Positions 16,929 through 26,252 of a DNA stretch of 64,000 nt are shown in pieces (positions within the stretch are counted from its first letter, which is position 1; every line of letters begins with the position of its first letter). Location of the stretch: assembly GCA_046705645.1 (NCBI GenBank), contig JBJKQE010000063.1, forward strand, positions 19,649-83,648, in the 5' to 3' direction. The stretch comes from FEN-1297 sp046705645. GTDB lineage: Bacteria; Bacteroidota; Ignavibacteria; Ignavibacteriales; Ignavibacteriaceae. The position numbers were made by a program, and so were the translations under genes. Below the pieces are notes generated by a model that was not told the DNA's origin, did not search any database, and saw nothing but the letters and a program-made list of their open reading frames with translations.

Positions 16929-18719
16929 ATGAAAATTCTTAGACTGACTTTAATAGCTACTCTATTTGCTCTTACAGCTATTAATTCACAGATTATTAAT
17001 AACAATTTTCTGGTTACTGAAAGTAACGATACTGCTTATACGGTAATTCTACAGCTAAGTGTAAATCAGAATACTTCTCTTTTAGGAAATTCAGTAGTTC
17101 GTTTTTCTTATGATACAAATGCTTTTTATTTTCCGCAGGTTCCTAAAGAAAATGTTGACTATCAGTTTTATAATCTCAACAATTCTGATTATTATTATTC
17201 CGTATCTCATCCTTCTTCAAATATTATTTCAATAAATGTTGCCAATATATCGGGTACTGGAACTACTCTATCGAGCAATTATTTGAATATGGTAAGAATC
17301 CATTTTAGAAAAATAAAAGTTTCGGATAATGCGAATATCCAGCCTGTTTTGAGACAATTTTTTAGCCCATTATCTTCCGATCTATGGAACCTGGGAAGCT
17401 GGCATTATTCTCCAGTTCCTCTAATTTTAACCGGAGCTGTAATATTAGATTCTGCAACTGTTGAACTTACATTTTCCGAACAGTTGGACAATACTTCTGC
17501 AACAGATGTTTCTAATTATACAATAGACAATAATATAACGGTTAAAAGCGCAGTATTATCTTCAAATCTTACAAAAGTTACTCTTAAAACATCAACTCTT
17601 TTGTCCAACAAAACATATACTGTTACTGTTCAAAATGTAAAGGACAGTTTTGGGAATCCTATTTTAACCGGTAATAATTCATTCCAATATTATTATCAAG
17701 TAGATACCACGCCTCTAAATGTTTCAAGTGTAACTGTTAATAATAATCATACTGTAACAATTCAATTTAATAAAAGATTGAACATAGCATCCGCAGTTAA
17801 TAAAAATAATTATAATTTTTCGAACAATTTACAAATAAGTCAATCAAAATTGCTGCCTGACTCAGAAACTGTTTCGTTAAAGACTTCAACCCTGCAAAAA
17901 AATACAACTTATAACCTTACTATTAAAAATGTGGAAGACAGAGCAGGAAATATGATTGCCCCGAATCCTGTTATCGAAACACTTGCACTTCCTTCAAACG
18001 GCAACGGGACCCAAAAACAAAATCAATTCGTTCAAGCAACCTCAACCAGCTGGGTTCAGAATTATTCACCTGAAAATGTTATAAATAGCAGCGGAAGCAA
18101 CAGCGATAGTTCAAGATGGTTAAGCGCAACTCCTATGCCAGATACAATTTCACTTGATATGGGACAAATAAATCCGCTAAATAGTTTACAAATTTCTTTT
18201 TACAAATGGGAAGCAGGCAGACTATATGAATATTCCATTTACTCTTCGAAAAATGAACATAGCTGGAAGCCGCTAATAGAAAATGTATGGTCTGATAGTG
18301 CTCAATGGACTGAAGTTGATTTTGATTCGACAGATGCAAGATATATAAAAGTTGTATTAACCCAATCTAACCAAACTCAATGGGCAAGTATTTGGAAGAT
18401 TGAAGCCTATGGAACATCCACAGAACCATTAAATAATTTTAATTCAACCATACCAAATAAATTTGAACTTTCTCAAAATTATCCGAATCCATTTAATCCG
18501 TCAACTAAAATTGACTTTTCGGTGCCTCAAACAAGTAATGTGGAAATTACTATTTATGATATTCTGGGTAATAAAGTAAAAGAATTGGTAAATGGTTTTA
18601 AGGACGAAGGAAATTACACAGTAGTATTTAATGCTTCAAATTTATCAAGCGGAATATATTTTTACCGGCTGCAGGCAGGTAATTTTATAGAAACAAAAAA
18701 AATGATCCTTCTAAAATAA
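16929..18719 (+). CDS. Secreted T9SS protein: cohesin-like, Ig-like and F5/8-type domains
   Basis: A 596-residue exported protein. Signal peptide MKILRLTLIATLFALTAINS; then a cohesin-like beta-sandwich (about 20-160; LLGNSVVRFSYDTNAFYFPQ) shared with the next gene. Two SbsA/Big_5-like Ig domains follow (about 165-360; VILDSATVELTFSEQL and VTVNNNHTVTIQFNKRL). Next is a discoidin/F5-8 type C carbohydrate-binding domain (about 365-490; SSRWLSATPMPDTISLDMGQ ... RYIKVVLTQSNQTQWASIWK). The T9SS type A tail (QNYPNPFNPSTKIDFSVPQ ... IETKKMILLK) targets the outer membrane export machinery. No enzyme domain is seen; probable role is carbohydrate binding or scaffolding at the cell surface. Confidence 0.8.
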   Translation: MKILRLTLIATLFALTAINSQIINNNFLVTESNDTAYTVILQLSVNQNTSLLGNSVVRFSYDTNAFYFPQVPKENVDYQFYNLNNSDYYYSVSHPSSNIISINVANISGTGTTLSSNYLNMVRIHFRKIKVSDNANIQPVLRQFFSPLSSDLWNLGSWHYSPVPLILTGAVILDSATVELTFSEQLDNTSATDVSNYTIDNNITVKSAVLSSNLTKVTLKTSTLLSNKTYTVTVQNVKDSFGNPILTGNNSFQYYYQVDTTPLNVSSVTVNNNHTVTIQFNKRLNIASAVNKNNYNFSNNLQISQSKLLPDSETVSLKTSTLQKNTTYNLTIKNVEDRAGNMIAPNPVIETLALPSNGNGTQKQNQFVQATSTSWVQNYSPENVINSSGSNSDSSRWLSATPMPDTISLDMGQINPLNSLQISFYKWEAGRLYEYSIYSSKNEHSWKPLIENVWSDSAQWTEVDFDSTDARYIKVVLTQSNQTQWASIWKIEAYGTSTEPLNNFNSTIPNKFELSQNYPNPFNPSTKIDFSVPQTSNVEITIYDILGNKVKELVNGFKDEGNYTVVFNASNLSSGIYFYRLQAGNFIETKKMILLK

Positions 18720-18964
18720 TATTAACAATTCCGGTAAGAAATTTTATATATATCGGGGCATATTTGTCTTTTTCTCAATAATAATAAGGAAAACGACATA
18801 ATTGGCTCTCATTGCCAGAACTGACGACAGAACCAAAATCTATAACAAAAACACCTTCAATTTTGCGCAAAATATAAATAAAAATGCTGGTCTTAAACTT
18901 GATTGTAGTAATGTAATAGATGATATAGATGATTTAAGATTAGTTCGAAACAGGGAATTTACAG

Positions 18965-19747
18965 ATGAAGGAATTTTGGCTTACTATCGCTTTGAGTATT
19001 TTTACAATCTTTTCAATCCAACCACAAACAATTAATGGTAAATTTTTGATAGTTGGTGAAAACGACACCAGTTACACGGTAAAATTGCAATTAAATGTTC
19101 AGCAATCAAATGCGTTGCTGGGTAACTCGGTTATACGCTTTACTTATGATACGAACTCAGTTTATTTTCCGCAAAATCCTACAGAAAATAAGGATTACAA
19201 TATTTATAATCTAACTAGTTCTAACTACGTATATTCTATTTCTCATCCATCATCAAATACCATATCAATAAATATAGCACTGATAATAGGAAAAGGAACT
19301 GAAATTGGAGATACTGCGACTGATATTGCTACGATATATTTTTCTAAAATTAAACAGGGTGGCGATATAAATGTTCAACCAACAATAATGCAATTCTTCA
19401 GCCCGGGGTCTGCTACTTTATGGTCTGTAGGAACTTGGAATGATGAGATTTTAACTTCTGTCGGTCAAAGTGGAAACTCTCCAACAAAATTTGAACTGAA
19501 CCAGAATTACCCGAATCCTTTTAATCCTTCTACGACAATAAAATACCAAATTCCTAAAGCCGGTATGGTATCAATAAAAGTTTATGACATCCTAGGGCAG
19601 GAAGTTGCAATTTTGGTAAATGAAATAAAAAATTCCGGCAGTTACCAAGTTAATTTTAACGCAAGTAAATTAGCCAGCGGCACATATATTTACAGGCTGC
19701 AAGCCGGTTCTTTTGTTCAGACAAAGAAAATGCTTCTGCTGAAATAA
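18965..19747 (+). CDS. Secreted T9SS protein with cohesin-like module
   Basis: A 260-residue exported protein: signal peptide (MKEFWLTIALSIFTIFSIQPQ), one beta-sandwich module (about 22-165), and a T9SS type A tail (QNYPNPFNPSTTIKYQIPKA ... VQTKKMLLLK). The module is a clear paralogue of the first module of the upstream gene: LLGNSVIRFTYDTNSVYFPQ against LLGNSVVRFSYDTNAFYFPQ, and SISHPSSNTISINIA against SVSHPSSNIISINVA. This indicates tandem duplication followed by gain or loss of the middle domains. The pattern of strands recalls cohesins, but this is a structural guess. The 245-base gap upstream contains no convincing gene. Confidence 0.75.
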   Translation: MKEFWLTIALSIFTIFSIQPQTINGKFLIVGENDTSYTVKLQLNVQQSNALLGNSVIRFTYDTNSVYFPQNPTENKDYNIYNLTSSNYVYSISHPSSNTISINIALIIGKGTEIGDTATDIATIYFSKIKQGGDINVQPTIMQFFSPGSATLWSVGTWNDEILTSVGQSGNSPTKFELNQNYPNPFNPSTTIKYQIPKAGMVSIKVYDILGQEVAILVNEIKNSGSYQVNFNASKLASGTYIYRLQAGSFVQTKKMLLLK

Positions 19748-20015
19748 TTTTGTAAAAACAAGACACCCTGTGTTTTTAATGCACTAGGTACCTGAGAAGC
19801 TTTAATTTTCTCATATTTATTCAACAAAAGTTTGAGGGCTCTGGAAGGCAATCTGTAATTACAAATTGCTTTTCAGTTAGCCTTCGGCGACATTTAAAAT
19901 TATAAATATTTTAAACTGTTCCAATTCCACATCTTAATTCTTACTTCCCCTTAGAAAAGCAAATGTTAGAAAGGGCGATTCAGAAGAAAAATTACTTTTA
20001 TAAAAGGGATACGAA

Positions 20016-21173
20016 ATGAAAAATTCACTTTTAAAACATTCAGTCTTTATAATTCTAATTTTTTGTACCTCAAATATTTATGCACAAGTGATTATAATTA
20101 ATCACAACTGCATTAATTTGTCACAAATCCAGGATAAATTGATTGATAGTGCTAAGGCTAAGCTGCACATAGCATATGGACACACTTCGCATGGGAGCCA
20201 GTTAATTGACGGGATGAACGGTTTGCATTCATGGAAAGGAGATTTGTATGCTTTCGGCAGCAGCGGCTATAGTAATGAGCTTGAAGTACATGATTATGCT
20301 TTTAATGATTACGGTGGTTTTGACCTCGGCAATCCGGATAGAATAACCTGGGCTCAAGCAACAAGGGATTATCTTAATAATTCCGATAATAATAATATAA
20401 ATGTCGTTATCTGGAGCTGGTGCGGGGAAGTAAGCAGTGCTGACTCAAACGATATTGTTACTTACTTAAATTTAATGTCCAATCTGGAAATTGATTACCC
20501 TAAGGTTGTATTCGTCTATATGACCGGACATCTTGACGGTACAGGTTTATATGGGAATTTAAACAAAAGGAATGAGCAAATAAGAAAGTATTGCAAAAAC
20601 AATAATAAAGTATTATACGACTTTGCAGATATTGAATCTTATGATCTGGAAGGTAATTTTTATATGGACAAATTAGCGAACGATGCATGCGATTATGACA
20701 GTGACGGTGATTTAGTTAGAGATAAAAATTGGGCGACGGATTGGCAGGATAGTCATGTTGAAGGAGTAGATTGGTTTAATTGCGGTGCGGCGCATTCCAA
20801 ACCTCTTAATGCAAATATGAAGGCTTATGCTGCCTGGTGGCTTTGGACTTCAATTGCAAATTTAAAAATCATTACAAAAATTAACACAGCAAATTCAAAA
20901 ACATTTAAATTTTCGTTGGAACAGAATTATCCAAATCCCTTCAATCCGACTACTATGATAAGATACTCTATCCCGGAGGTGAGTAATGTACCGGTAAGTT
21001 TAAAAATATACGATATTCTCGGCAGAGAAGTTGAAACTTTATTAAATAGAGATCAAAAAGCAGGAAATTATGAAGTTGAGTTTAATGCAGGCAAATATAC
21101 AAGCGGAATGTACATTTATAAGTTAACGGCAGGTAATTTTAATTCAATTAAAAAGATGATGCTGGTGAAGTAA
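20016..21173 (+). CDS. Secreted T9SS protein, possible SGNH-like hydrolase
   Basis: A 385-residue exported protein: signal peptide (MKNSLLKHSVFIILIFCTSNIYAQ), a domain of about 260 residues, and a T9SS tail (QNYPNPFNPTTMIRYSIPE ... NSIKKMMLVK). The central domain opens with AYGHTSHGSQLIDGMNGL and contains VVIWSWCGEVSSAD, VVFVYMTGHLDGTG, RNEQIRKYCKNNNKVLYDFADIE and a late histidine in WFNCGAAHSKPLNANMKAYA. The layout (early GHTSHGS, middle WSWCGE and GH, late H) resembles an SGNH-type esterase, but I do not recognise a named family, and the catalytic assignment is a guess. Third T9SS protein in a row on this strand. Confidence 0.65.
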   Translation: MKNSLLKHSVFIILIFCTSNIYAQVIIINHNCINLSQIQDKLIDSAKAKLHIAYGHTSHGSQLIDGMNGLHSWKGDLYAFGSSGYSNELEVHDYAFNDYGGFDLGNPDRITWAQATRDYLNNSDNNNINVVIWSWCGEVSSADSNDIVTYLNLMSNLEIDYPKVVFVYMTGHLDGTGLYGNLNKRNEQIRKYCKNNNKVLYDFADIESYDLEGNFYMDKLANDACDYDSDGDLVRDKNWATDWQDSHVEGVDWFNCGAAHSKPLNANMKAYAAWWLWTSIANLKIITKINTANSKTFKFSLEQNYPNPFNPTTMIRYSIPEVSNVPVSLKIYDILGREVETLLNRDQKAGNYEVEFNAGKYTSGMYIYKLTAGNFNSIKKMMLVK

Positions 21174-21204
21174 CAAATTGAATCTTAAAGAAATTTGATA
21201 TTTG

Positions 21205-21279
21205 TACCCCGGAGAGGATTCGAACCTCCGACCAACAGTTTAGGAAACTGCTGCTCTATCCATGCTGAGCTACCGGGGC
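21205..21279 (-). tRNA. tRNA-Arg (anticodon CCU)
   Basis: Cloverleaf on the minus strand. The acceptor stem GCCCCGG pairs with CCGGGGT (one G-U pair), followed by discriminator A. The D arm is GCTC..GAGC. The anticodon stem GCAGT/ACTGT has loop TTCCTAA, giving anticodon CCT for AGG codons. The T arm GGAGGTTCGAATCCTC is standard. The 3' CCA is not encoded. Length 75. Confidence 0.95.
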
Positions 21280-21374
21280 ATATTTTCAAAGAAACTTTTT
21301 CTTTACAAAAATAAGCAACTTATAAAATATTAAAAAGTAAGGATCAATCTCGAATAAGACAATTTATAACTAAA

Positions 21375-23204
21375 TTAATGTATTGAATAAAATTTATAAA
21401 TTTTAAAACTTTCAGGAAGTATTTGAATCTGCATTTTAGCTCCTATTTCCGGCGAACCGGATATATTCCCTTTTTCTCCTGTTATCAATTCTTCATATAA
21501 ATATTTATTACCGTTTAACGGCAAATCGAACTCATCGGTTTTATTTCCGGCATTAAATACTGCTATAATTTTATTCGAATTATAATCTCTTTCAAATGCA
21601 AATGTATTTCTTTTATCATTCGAATATAAAAAGTTTAATGATCCGAATTTTAGTGCAGGATTATCATTTCTAATTTGAATAATTTTTTTATAAAAAGACA
21701 AAAGCTTTTTATCCTGTTCTACTTTATAAATTCCAAATCCTTTTTTAAAACCCGATGCCGGAGTAATCACTTGATCATCATACTTTAAATTATCCCACAC
21801 CATCGGCTGCCTGTCGTCAGGATCATCTGCACCCCACATTCCAACTTCATCACCATAATATATCATTGGAGCCCCGCGGTATGTCATCTGGAATACAGCT
21901 ATCAATTCCTGCTTTTTATAATCAGCCGATGTAGGTTTTCCGACATAATAATTCGGATTTTTTCCGTCTGCATCATGATCATATTTTCTATCAGGATTAG
22001 CTATCATCGATGCTATCCTTTCGGTATCATGACTATCGACAAGATTCTGTAAAATATCCAAATTCCTTTGAGGGTAAGATTTATCTATCTCATGAAGCTT
22101 TTTTATGAACTCACCTGCCGTAATTTTATTTTTATTTGCAATAAAAAATTGATCGACTGCAAAAGCAAAACTATAATTCATCAGTGCATCGAAAGGGCCA
22201 TTTTTAGTTATGTATTCCGGGTATAATCCCCAAAGTTCACCGGTAATAAATGCCTGAGGATTTATTGATTTAACCAGATTTCTCCAGCTCTTCCAAAAGC
22301 CAAACGGTATTTCGTTAGCTACATCAAGTCTCCAGCCGTCAATGCCATCGGATGGATCACCGTCATTATTGGGATCCATCCATCTTTTTGTAATATAAAA
22401 GATATACTGTTTAGGGCCCGGCGCAAGATCGTTCTCCGTTCTGTTAAATTCCGGTAATGATTTTACTCCTGCCCATCCTTTATAATCAAGCTTATTATTT
22501 TTATCGTTGAATGAAGTTATCTCATACCAATTTTTAAATTTAGATTTTTCTCTATTTTTGATTATATCCTGAAAAGCCCAGAAATGTTCACCGGTATGAT
22601 TAAACACGCCGTCGATTATTATTTTCATTCCCCGCTTATGAACTTCTTCAATTAATTTAAGAAATAGTCTGTCTGCCGAAGTCCATTTCCATGTAGAGGG
22701 ATCATCCGGATCCTCCGCAGCAATTATCTTTTTATCTCCTTCCGGATCAGGACCGAAATTCACATCTATATGATGGTAAGTTGAAGCATCATATTTATGG
22801 AGCGATACTGCATCAAAGATTGGATTAAGATAAATAGCGCTGATTCCCAAATTCTTTAAATAATCCAAATGATCTATTATTCCCTGAAGATCCCCGCCGT
22901 ATCTTCTTTCATATAAATGACTTCTAAAACTGCCTCCTAATTTTCTTTCCCACTTCGATTCTGCGAACCAATCGCCTGTCCAATTAGTTACTTTCCAGCC
23001 CGGAATTTTTCTCCCTGATTCAATATCAACTTTATCAACAAGCGAGGAATCGTTTGAGGTATCCCCGTCTGCAAATCTTTCCGGGAAAATTTGATACCAG
23101 ACAATGCCTCTAGCCCATTCGGGGAATTTATCTTGAGCCTGGATATTTTGAGACAGGATTAAAGCACCAACCAGCAAGAATAAAATACACGTTAATTTTT
23201 TCAT
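21375..23204 (-). CDS. GH13 alpha-amylase / neopullulanase-like, secreted
   Basis: A 609-residue alpha-glucan hydrolase. Signal peptide MKKLTCILFLLVGALILSQNIQAQ sends it to the periplasm or beyond. The (beta/alpha)8 barrel starts at GIVWYQIFPERFADGD. Family regions: DGVFNHTGEHFWAF (region I), GWRLDVANE (nucleophile Asp294), ITGELWG (acid/base Glu323) and VDSHDTER (transition-state Asp393). A C-terminal beta domain follows (FGSLNFLYSNDKRNTFAFERD). There is no starch-binding module. It overlaps the RmlD-like gene upstream by four bases (ATGA), so it is translationally coupled to it. It is a paralogue of the amylase at 34981-36819. Confidence 0.9.
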   Translation of the reverse strand: MKKLTCILFLLVGALILSQNIQAQDKFPEWARGIVWYQIFPERFADGDTSNDSSLVDKVDIESGRKIPGWKVTNWTGDWFAESKWERKLGGSFRSHLYERRYGGDLQGIIDHLDYLKNLGISAIYLNPIFDAVSLHKYDASTYHHIDVNFGPDPEGDKKIIAAEDPDDPSTWKWTSADRLFLKLIEEVHKRGMKIIIDGVFNHTGEHFWAFQDIIKNREKSKFKNWYEITSFNDKNNKLDYKGWAGVKSLPEFNRTENDLAPGPKQYIFYITKRWMDPNNDGDPSDGIDGWRLDVANEIPFGFWKSWRNLVKSINPQAFITGELWGLYPEYITKNGPFDALMNYSFAFAVDQFFIANKNKITAGEFIKKLHEIDKSYPQRNLDILQNLVDSHDTERIASMIANPDRKYDHDADGKNPNYYVGKPTSADYKKQELIAVFQMTYRGAPMIYYGDEVGMWGADDPDDRQPMVWDNLKYDDQVITPASGFKKGFGIYKVEQDKKLLSFYKKIIQIRNDNPALKFGSLNFLYSNDKRNTFAFERDYNSNKIIAVFNAGNKTDEFDLPLNGNKYLYEELITGEKGNISGSPEIGAKMQIQILPESFKIYKFYSIH

Positions 23205-24112
23205 AAAGAAAATTCTCTCTTCATAATTGCAAGTGATTCCAAAATGCTATGAGGCTGATAACCGAGTTCAGTTTCGGCTTTAAGTGTTATTAAACCCGAT
23301 TTTAAAGGCCTTGGAGCAGGCTGGTTTAATTCTTCCGTCTTAATTGAATTTATTAAATCTTTATCGAGATTAAAAAAATCCGCAATTAAAAGAGTAAAAT
23401 CGAAACGTGAGAGAAATTCCTTACCGCCTATATTGTATATGCCCTGTTTTCTAAATTCTATTATTTTATTAATTGCAATAACAAGATCATCTAAAAAAGT
23501 CGGATTATTTATTTGATCAGTCACAATTCTTATTCTTTCACCGGAACGGACAGAATTAATCACCCACCTGACAAAATCCGGCCTGCTGTCTGCAATGCCG
23601 TATAAAACATTGGTTCGTATTATTGAATTCATCGATCCGCTAATTTTCAAAGCATTTTCACTAGCCAATTTAGTTCTGCCGTAATATCCCAAAGGATTAG
23701 GTTTGGCAGTTTCGTTATAAGGTCCGCTTTTTCCGTCGAAAATATAGTCGGAAGAAATATGCACCAAATGAGCATCCAGCACACGACAAGTTTCCGCCAG
23801 ATATTCAACTCCTTTAACATTAAGTTTCCATGCCTGTTCACGTTCGGTTTCGCTTCTATCAACATTTGTATATGCCGCCGTATTCACGATAAAATCAGGG
23901 TAAAAATCAAATACTACCCTTTTAATACTTTCCCTTTTTGTTAAATCGCAGCAGACGTATTCAGTACCATTGAATACCGGCGACGGTTCTATTGAGCATC
24001 CAAGCAGTTCAATATTTTCCTTTTGGGAATAAAAATTTATTACCCTTTGACCCAGCATACCGTTGGCACCAACAACGAGTATTCTTTTTTTAATTAAATC
24101 GTTTGAATACAT
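23201..24112 (-). CDS. RmlD-like dTDP-4-dehydrorhamnose reductase (extended SDR)
   Basis: A 303-residue NAD(P)-dependent sugar-nucleotide reductase. RILVVGANGMLGQRV is the Rossmann GxxGxxG motif. NTAAYTNVDRSETE is the RmlD signature. HISSDYIFDGKSGPYNET, then YYGRTKLASE, contain the catalytic Ser/Thr and YxxxK. PTFLDDLV and GIYNIGGKEFLSRFDF are typical of the C-terminal substrate domain. dTDP-rhamnose synthesis is the classical role, but rmlA, rmlB and rmlC are not here and the gene sits between a PfkB kinase and an amylase, so a different sugar is possible. It overlaps the kinase gene by 23 bases and the amylase gene by four. Confidence 0.8.
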   Translation of the reverse strand: MYSNDLIKKRILVVGANGMLGQRVINFYSQKENIELLGCSIEPSPVFNGTEYVCCDLTKRESIKRVVFDFYPDFIVNTAAYTNVDRSETEREQAWKLNVKGVEYLAETCRVLDAHLVHISSDYIFDGKSGPYNETAKPNPLGYYGRTKLASENALKISGSMNSIIRTNVLYGIADSRPDFVRWVINSVRSGERIRIVTDQINNPTFLDDLVIAINKIIEFRKQGIYNIGGKEFLSRFDFTLLIADFFNLDKDLINSIKTEELNQPAPRPLKSGLITLKAETELGYQPHSILESLAIMKREFSL

Positions 24113-24977
24113 CTTTTTTTAATTCTGAAAAATTTTTTAACTCTTTATATGAAGCTGCACAACCAGCAGCAATGTTAGCAATTGTCAACGATTCATTTAT
24201 ATTTTTTGTTTTAATATAATGATAAAAAAATATTGCACCAAAAACATCCCCGCATCCAATCATATTTTTAGATTCAATTTTAATTGAAGATTTAAATGTC
24301 GAAATAATTTCTTTCCCGTTCATACTAAAAATTTTTGCTCCCGAGTCTCCTTTTGTAACAATTAGATATTTTACACCGAAACTCAAAATTTCTCTAGCTA
24401 TTTCCAGTTCACTTGAATTGTCACTCAAAGTTTTCAATTCGCTTTCATTAGCTTGAATTATATCCGCTGACGCAGCCCACTCATTAAATAATGGAATCTT
24501 CCTGAATTCCCTTTTTAAGTTTTCATCAAGTCCTCGTGAAAGAGTATGAATATCAATATAAATTAAACCTTTATATGCTTTTCGAATATTTTTTATTTGA
24601 TCCAGGCTAATATCAAAGCCGGTAATCATATTAATCAATACACCGTCAAATATGTTTAATCCGTTCGTATTTATCTCCAAACCCTGTGAAATACTTTCAT
24701 AAGTTTCACCGCGTTCTTTAAAATTATGCAGAGTTAAATATACTTTTGGTATCCTATTAACAAACTTAATATGATCTTTCTCAAAACTTTCGTAAACATC
24801 AGAGAACAAACCATAATTATCCTTTTCAACTGCAGTATTAAGAAATATTTTATCGTCTTCACAGGCATAATTTTTTAAAGCCAAGGCTGTGTAAAATATT
24901 CCTCCCGGATTTATTTTCTCAATACCTTCTTCATTTATATGATCTTCAACTGAGTGGCCAATAATTAATAATTTCAT
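24090..24977 (-). CDS. PfkB-family carbohydrate kinase
   Basis: A 295-residue ribokinase-fold kinase, first gene of a three-gene operon. The N-terminal GHSVEDHINEEG and the early glycine pair in NPGGIFYTALALKNYACEDD match PfkB signature 1. QANESELKTLSDNS lies in the middle. The C-terminal anion hole and catalytic Asp are in SKNMIGCGDVFGAIFFYHYI (signature 2; usual form DTxGAGDxF, with Cys in place of Ala here). Substrate unknown; the overlap with an SDR reductase and coupling to an amylase suggest a sugar or sugar-derived polyol. The ATG at 24977 is the only sensible start. Confidence 0.85.
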   Translation of the reverse strand: MKLLIIGHSVEDHINEEGIEKINPGGIFYTALALKNYACEDDKIFLNTAVEKDNYGLFSDVYESFEKDHIKFVNRIPKVYLTLHNFKERGETYESISQGLEINTNGLNIFDGVLINMITGFDISLDQIKNIRKAYKGLIYIDIHTLSRGLDENLKREFRKIPLFNEWAASADIIQANESELKTLSDNSSELEIAREILSFGVKYLIVTKGDSGAKIFSMNGKEIISTFKSSIKIESKNMIGCGDVFGAIFFYHYIKTKNINESLTIANIAAGCAASYKELKNFSELKKDVFKRFN

Positions 24978-25126
24978 AATATGTTAATTAAAGTATTTTT
25001 AAGTGATTATCGGCAAAACGAATTTCAGTATGTATGTAAATCCGATTATTAATTATAAATTACATTATATTTAGAATTCAAAACAGAATATTTAATTTCA
25101 ATCAAAATTACAGAAATTATAAGTTT

Positions 25127-26251
25127 ATGAAAATAGGTATTACTTGTTATCCTACTTATGGAGGAAGCGGAGTAATAGCAACCGAATTGGGTAAAGCTTT
25201 GGCATTAAGAGGCCACAAAGTTCATTTTATAAGTTACGCACTTCCATTCAGATTAACACATTTTGTCGAGAATGTTGTTTTCCACGAAGTAGAAATGAGC
25301 AATTATCCCCTTTTTGAATTCCCGCTATATAGCCTGGCACTCGCAAGTAAGATGGTAGAAGTTGCCGAATATGAAAAATTGGATTTGTTTCATGTACATT
25401 ACGCTATACCGCATGCAACAAGCGCATATTTGGCTAAGCAAATGCTGAATAAAAATAAAAAACTTAAAGTGATCACTACATTACATGGAACCGACATAAC
25501 ATTAGTAGGCCTTGAACCAACATTTCTTCCCCTGGTTAAGTTCAGTACCGAACAGAGTGACGGCGTTACGGCAGTTTCCAGATTCTTAAAAGAAAAAACC
25601 ATCACCAATTATTCTATTGAAAAAGATATAGAGGTCATTCCAAATTTTATTGATTCGGAATTATATAAGCCTAATAAAGACTGTGCATTTAGAGAACATC
25701 TAGCCCCAAAAGGCGAAAAAATATTAGTACATACTTCAAATTTTAGAACCGTAAAGAGAGTTCCGGATACAATTAAAATTTTTGAAAAAGTAATTCAGGA
25801 AATTCCATCTAAATTAGTTCTTGTAGGAGATGGACCGGATAGATCCGAATGTGAAAGATTATGCAGACAGCTTCATTTATGCGATCACATTAAGTTTCTC
25901 GGAAAGCAAGACGGATTGGTAGAAATTTTAAATGCTGCGGATTTATTTTTAATACCATCGCAATCGGAAAGTTTTGGTCTGGCTGCATTGGAAGCAATGG
26001 CTTGCGGTGTGCCAGTAGTCAGCTCAAGCGTAGGGGGATTACCGGAATTAATTAGACATAACGAAACAGGTTTTATTGCCGAAATTGGAGATGTTAACAG
26101 AATGGCTAAATATGCTATTGATCTTTTAACTAATGACAGGAAATATAAATTGTTTTCGGAAAATTCTCGAAAAAGAGCGGTTGAAGTTTTTGATAAATCC
26201 AAAGTTATTCCGATGTATGAAAATTACTACAAAAAAATATTAGAAATGTGA
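25127..26251 (+). CDS. bshA: N-acetyl-alpha-D-glucosaminyl L-malate synthase BshA
   Basis: GT4 retaining glycosyltransferase that joins UDP-GlcNAc to L-malate, the first step of bacillithiol synthesis. It has the family's characteristic start MKIGITCYPTYGGSGVIATE and then HVHYAIPHATSAYLAKQ, TTLHGTDITLVG, the UDP-binding LVGDGPDRSECERL and the EX7E region SESFGLAALEAMACGVPVV. Length (374) is typical. It indicates that this cell uses bacillithiol as its low-molecular-weight thiol; bshB and bshC are not in the window. First gene of a tight plus-strand operon; its stop is one base before the next ATG. Confidence 0.95.
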   Translation: MKIGITCYPTYGGSGVIATELGKALALRGHKVHFISYALPFRLTHFVENVVFHEVEMSNYPLFEFPLYSLALASKMVEVAEYEKLDLFHVHYAIPHATSAYLAKQMLNKNKKLKVITTLHGTDITLVGLEPTFLPLVKFSTEQSDGVTAVSRFLKEKTITNYSIEKDIEVIPNFIDSELYKPNKDCAFREHLAPKGEKILVHTSNFRTVKRVPDTIKIFEKVIQEIPSKLVLVGDGPDRSECERLCRQLHLCDHIKFLGKQDGLVEILNAADLFLIPSQSESFGLAALEAMACGVPVVSSSVGGLPELIRHNETGFIAEIGDVNRMAKYAIDLLTNDRKYKLFSENSRKRAVEVFDKSKVIPMYENYYKKILEM

Positions 26252-26252
26252 A

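Noticed and set aside
18802..19035. 77-codon plus-strand frame starting with TTG
   Set aside because: It overlaps the signal peptide of the real gene at 18965 in another frame, has no ribosome site and no recognisable motif.
23201..24112. Assigning rmlD and a rhamnose pathway
   Set aside because: Only the reductase is present and its neighbours are a PfkB kinase and an amylase, so the specific substrate is not supported.
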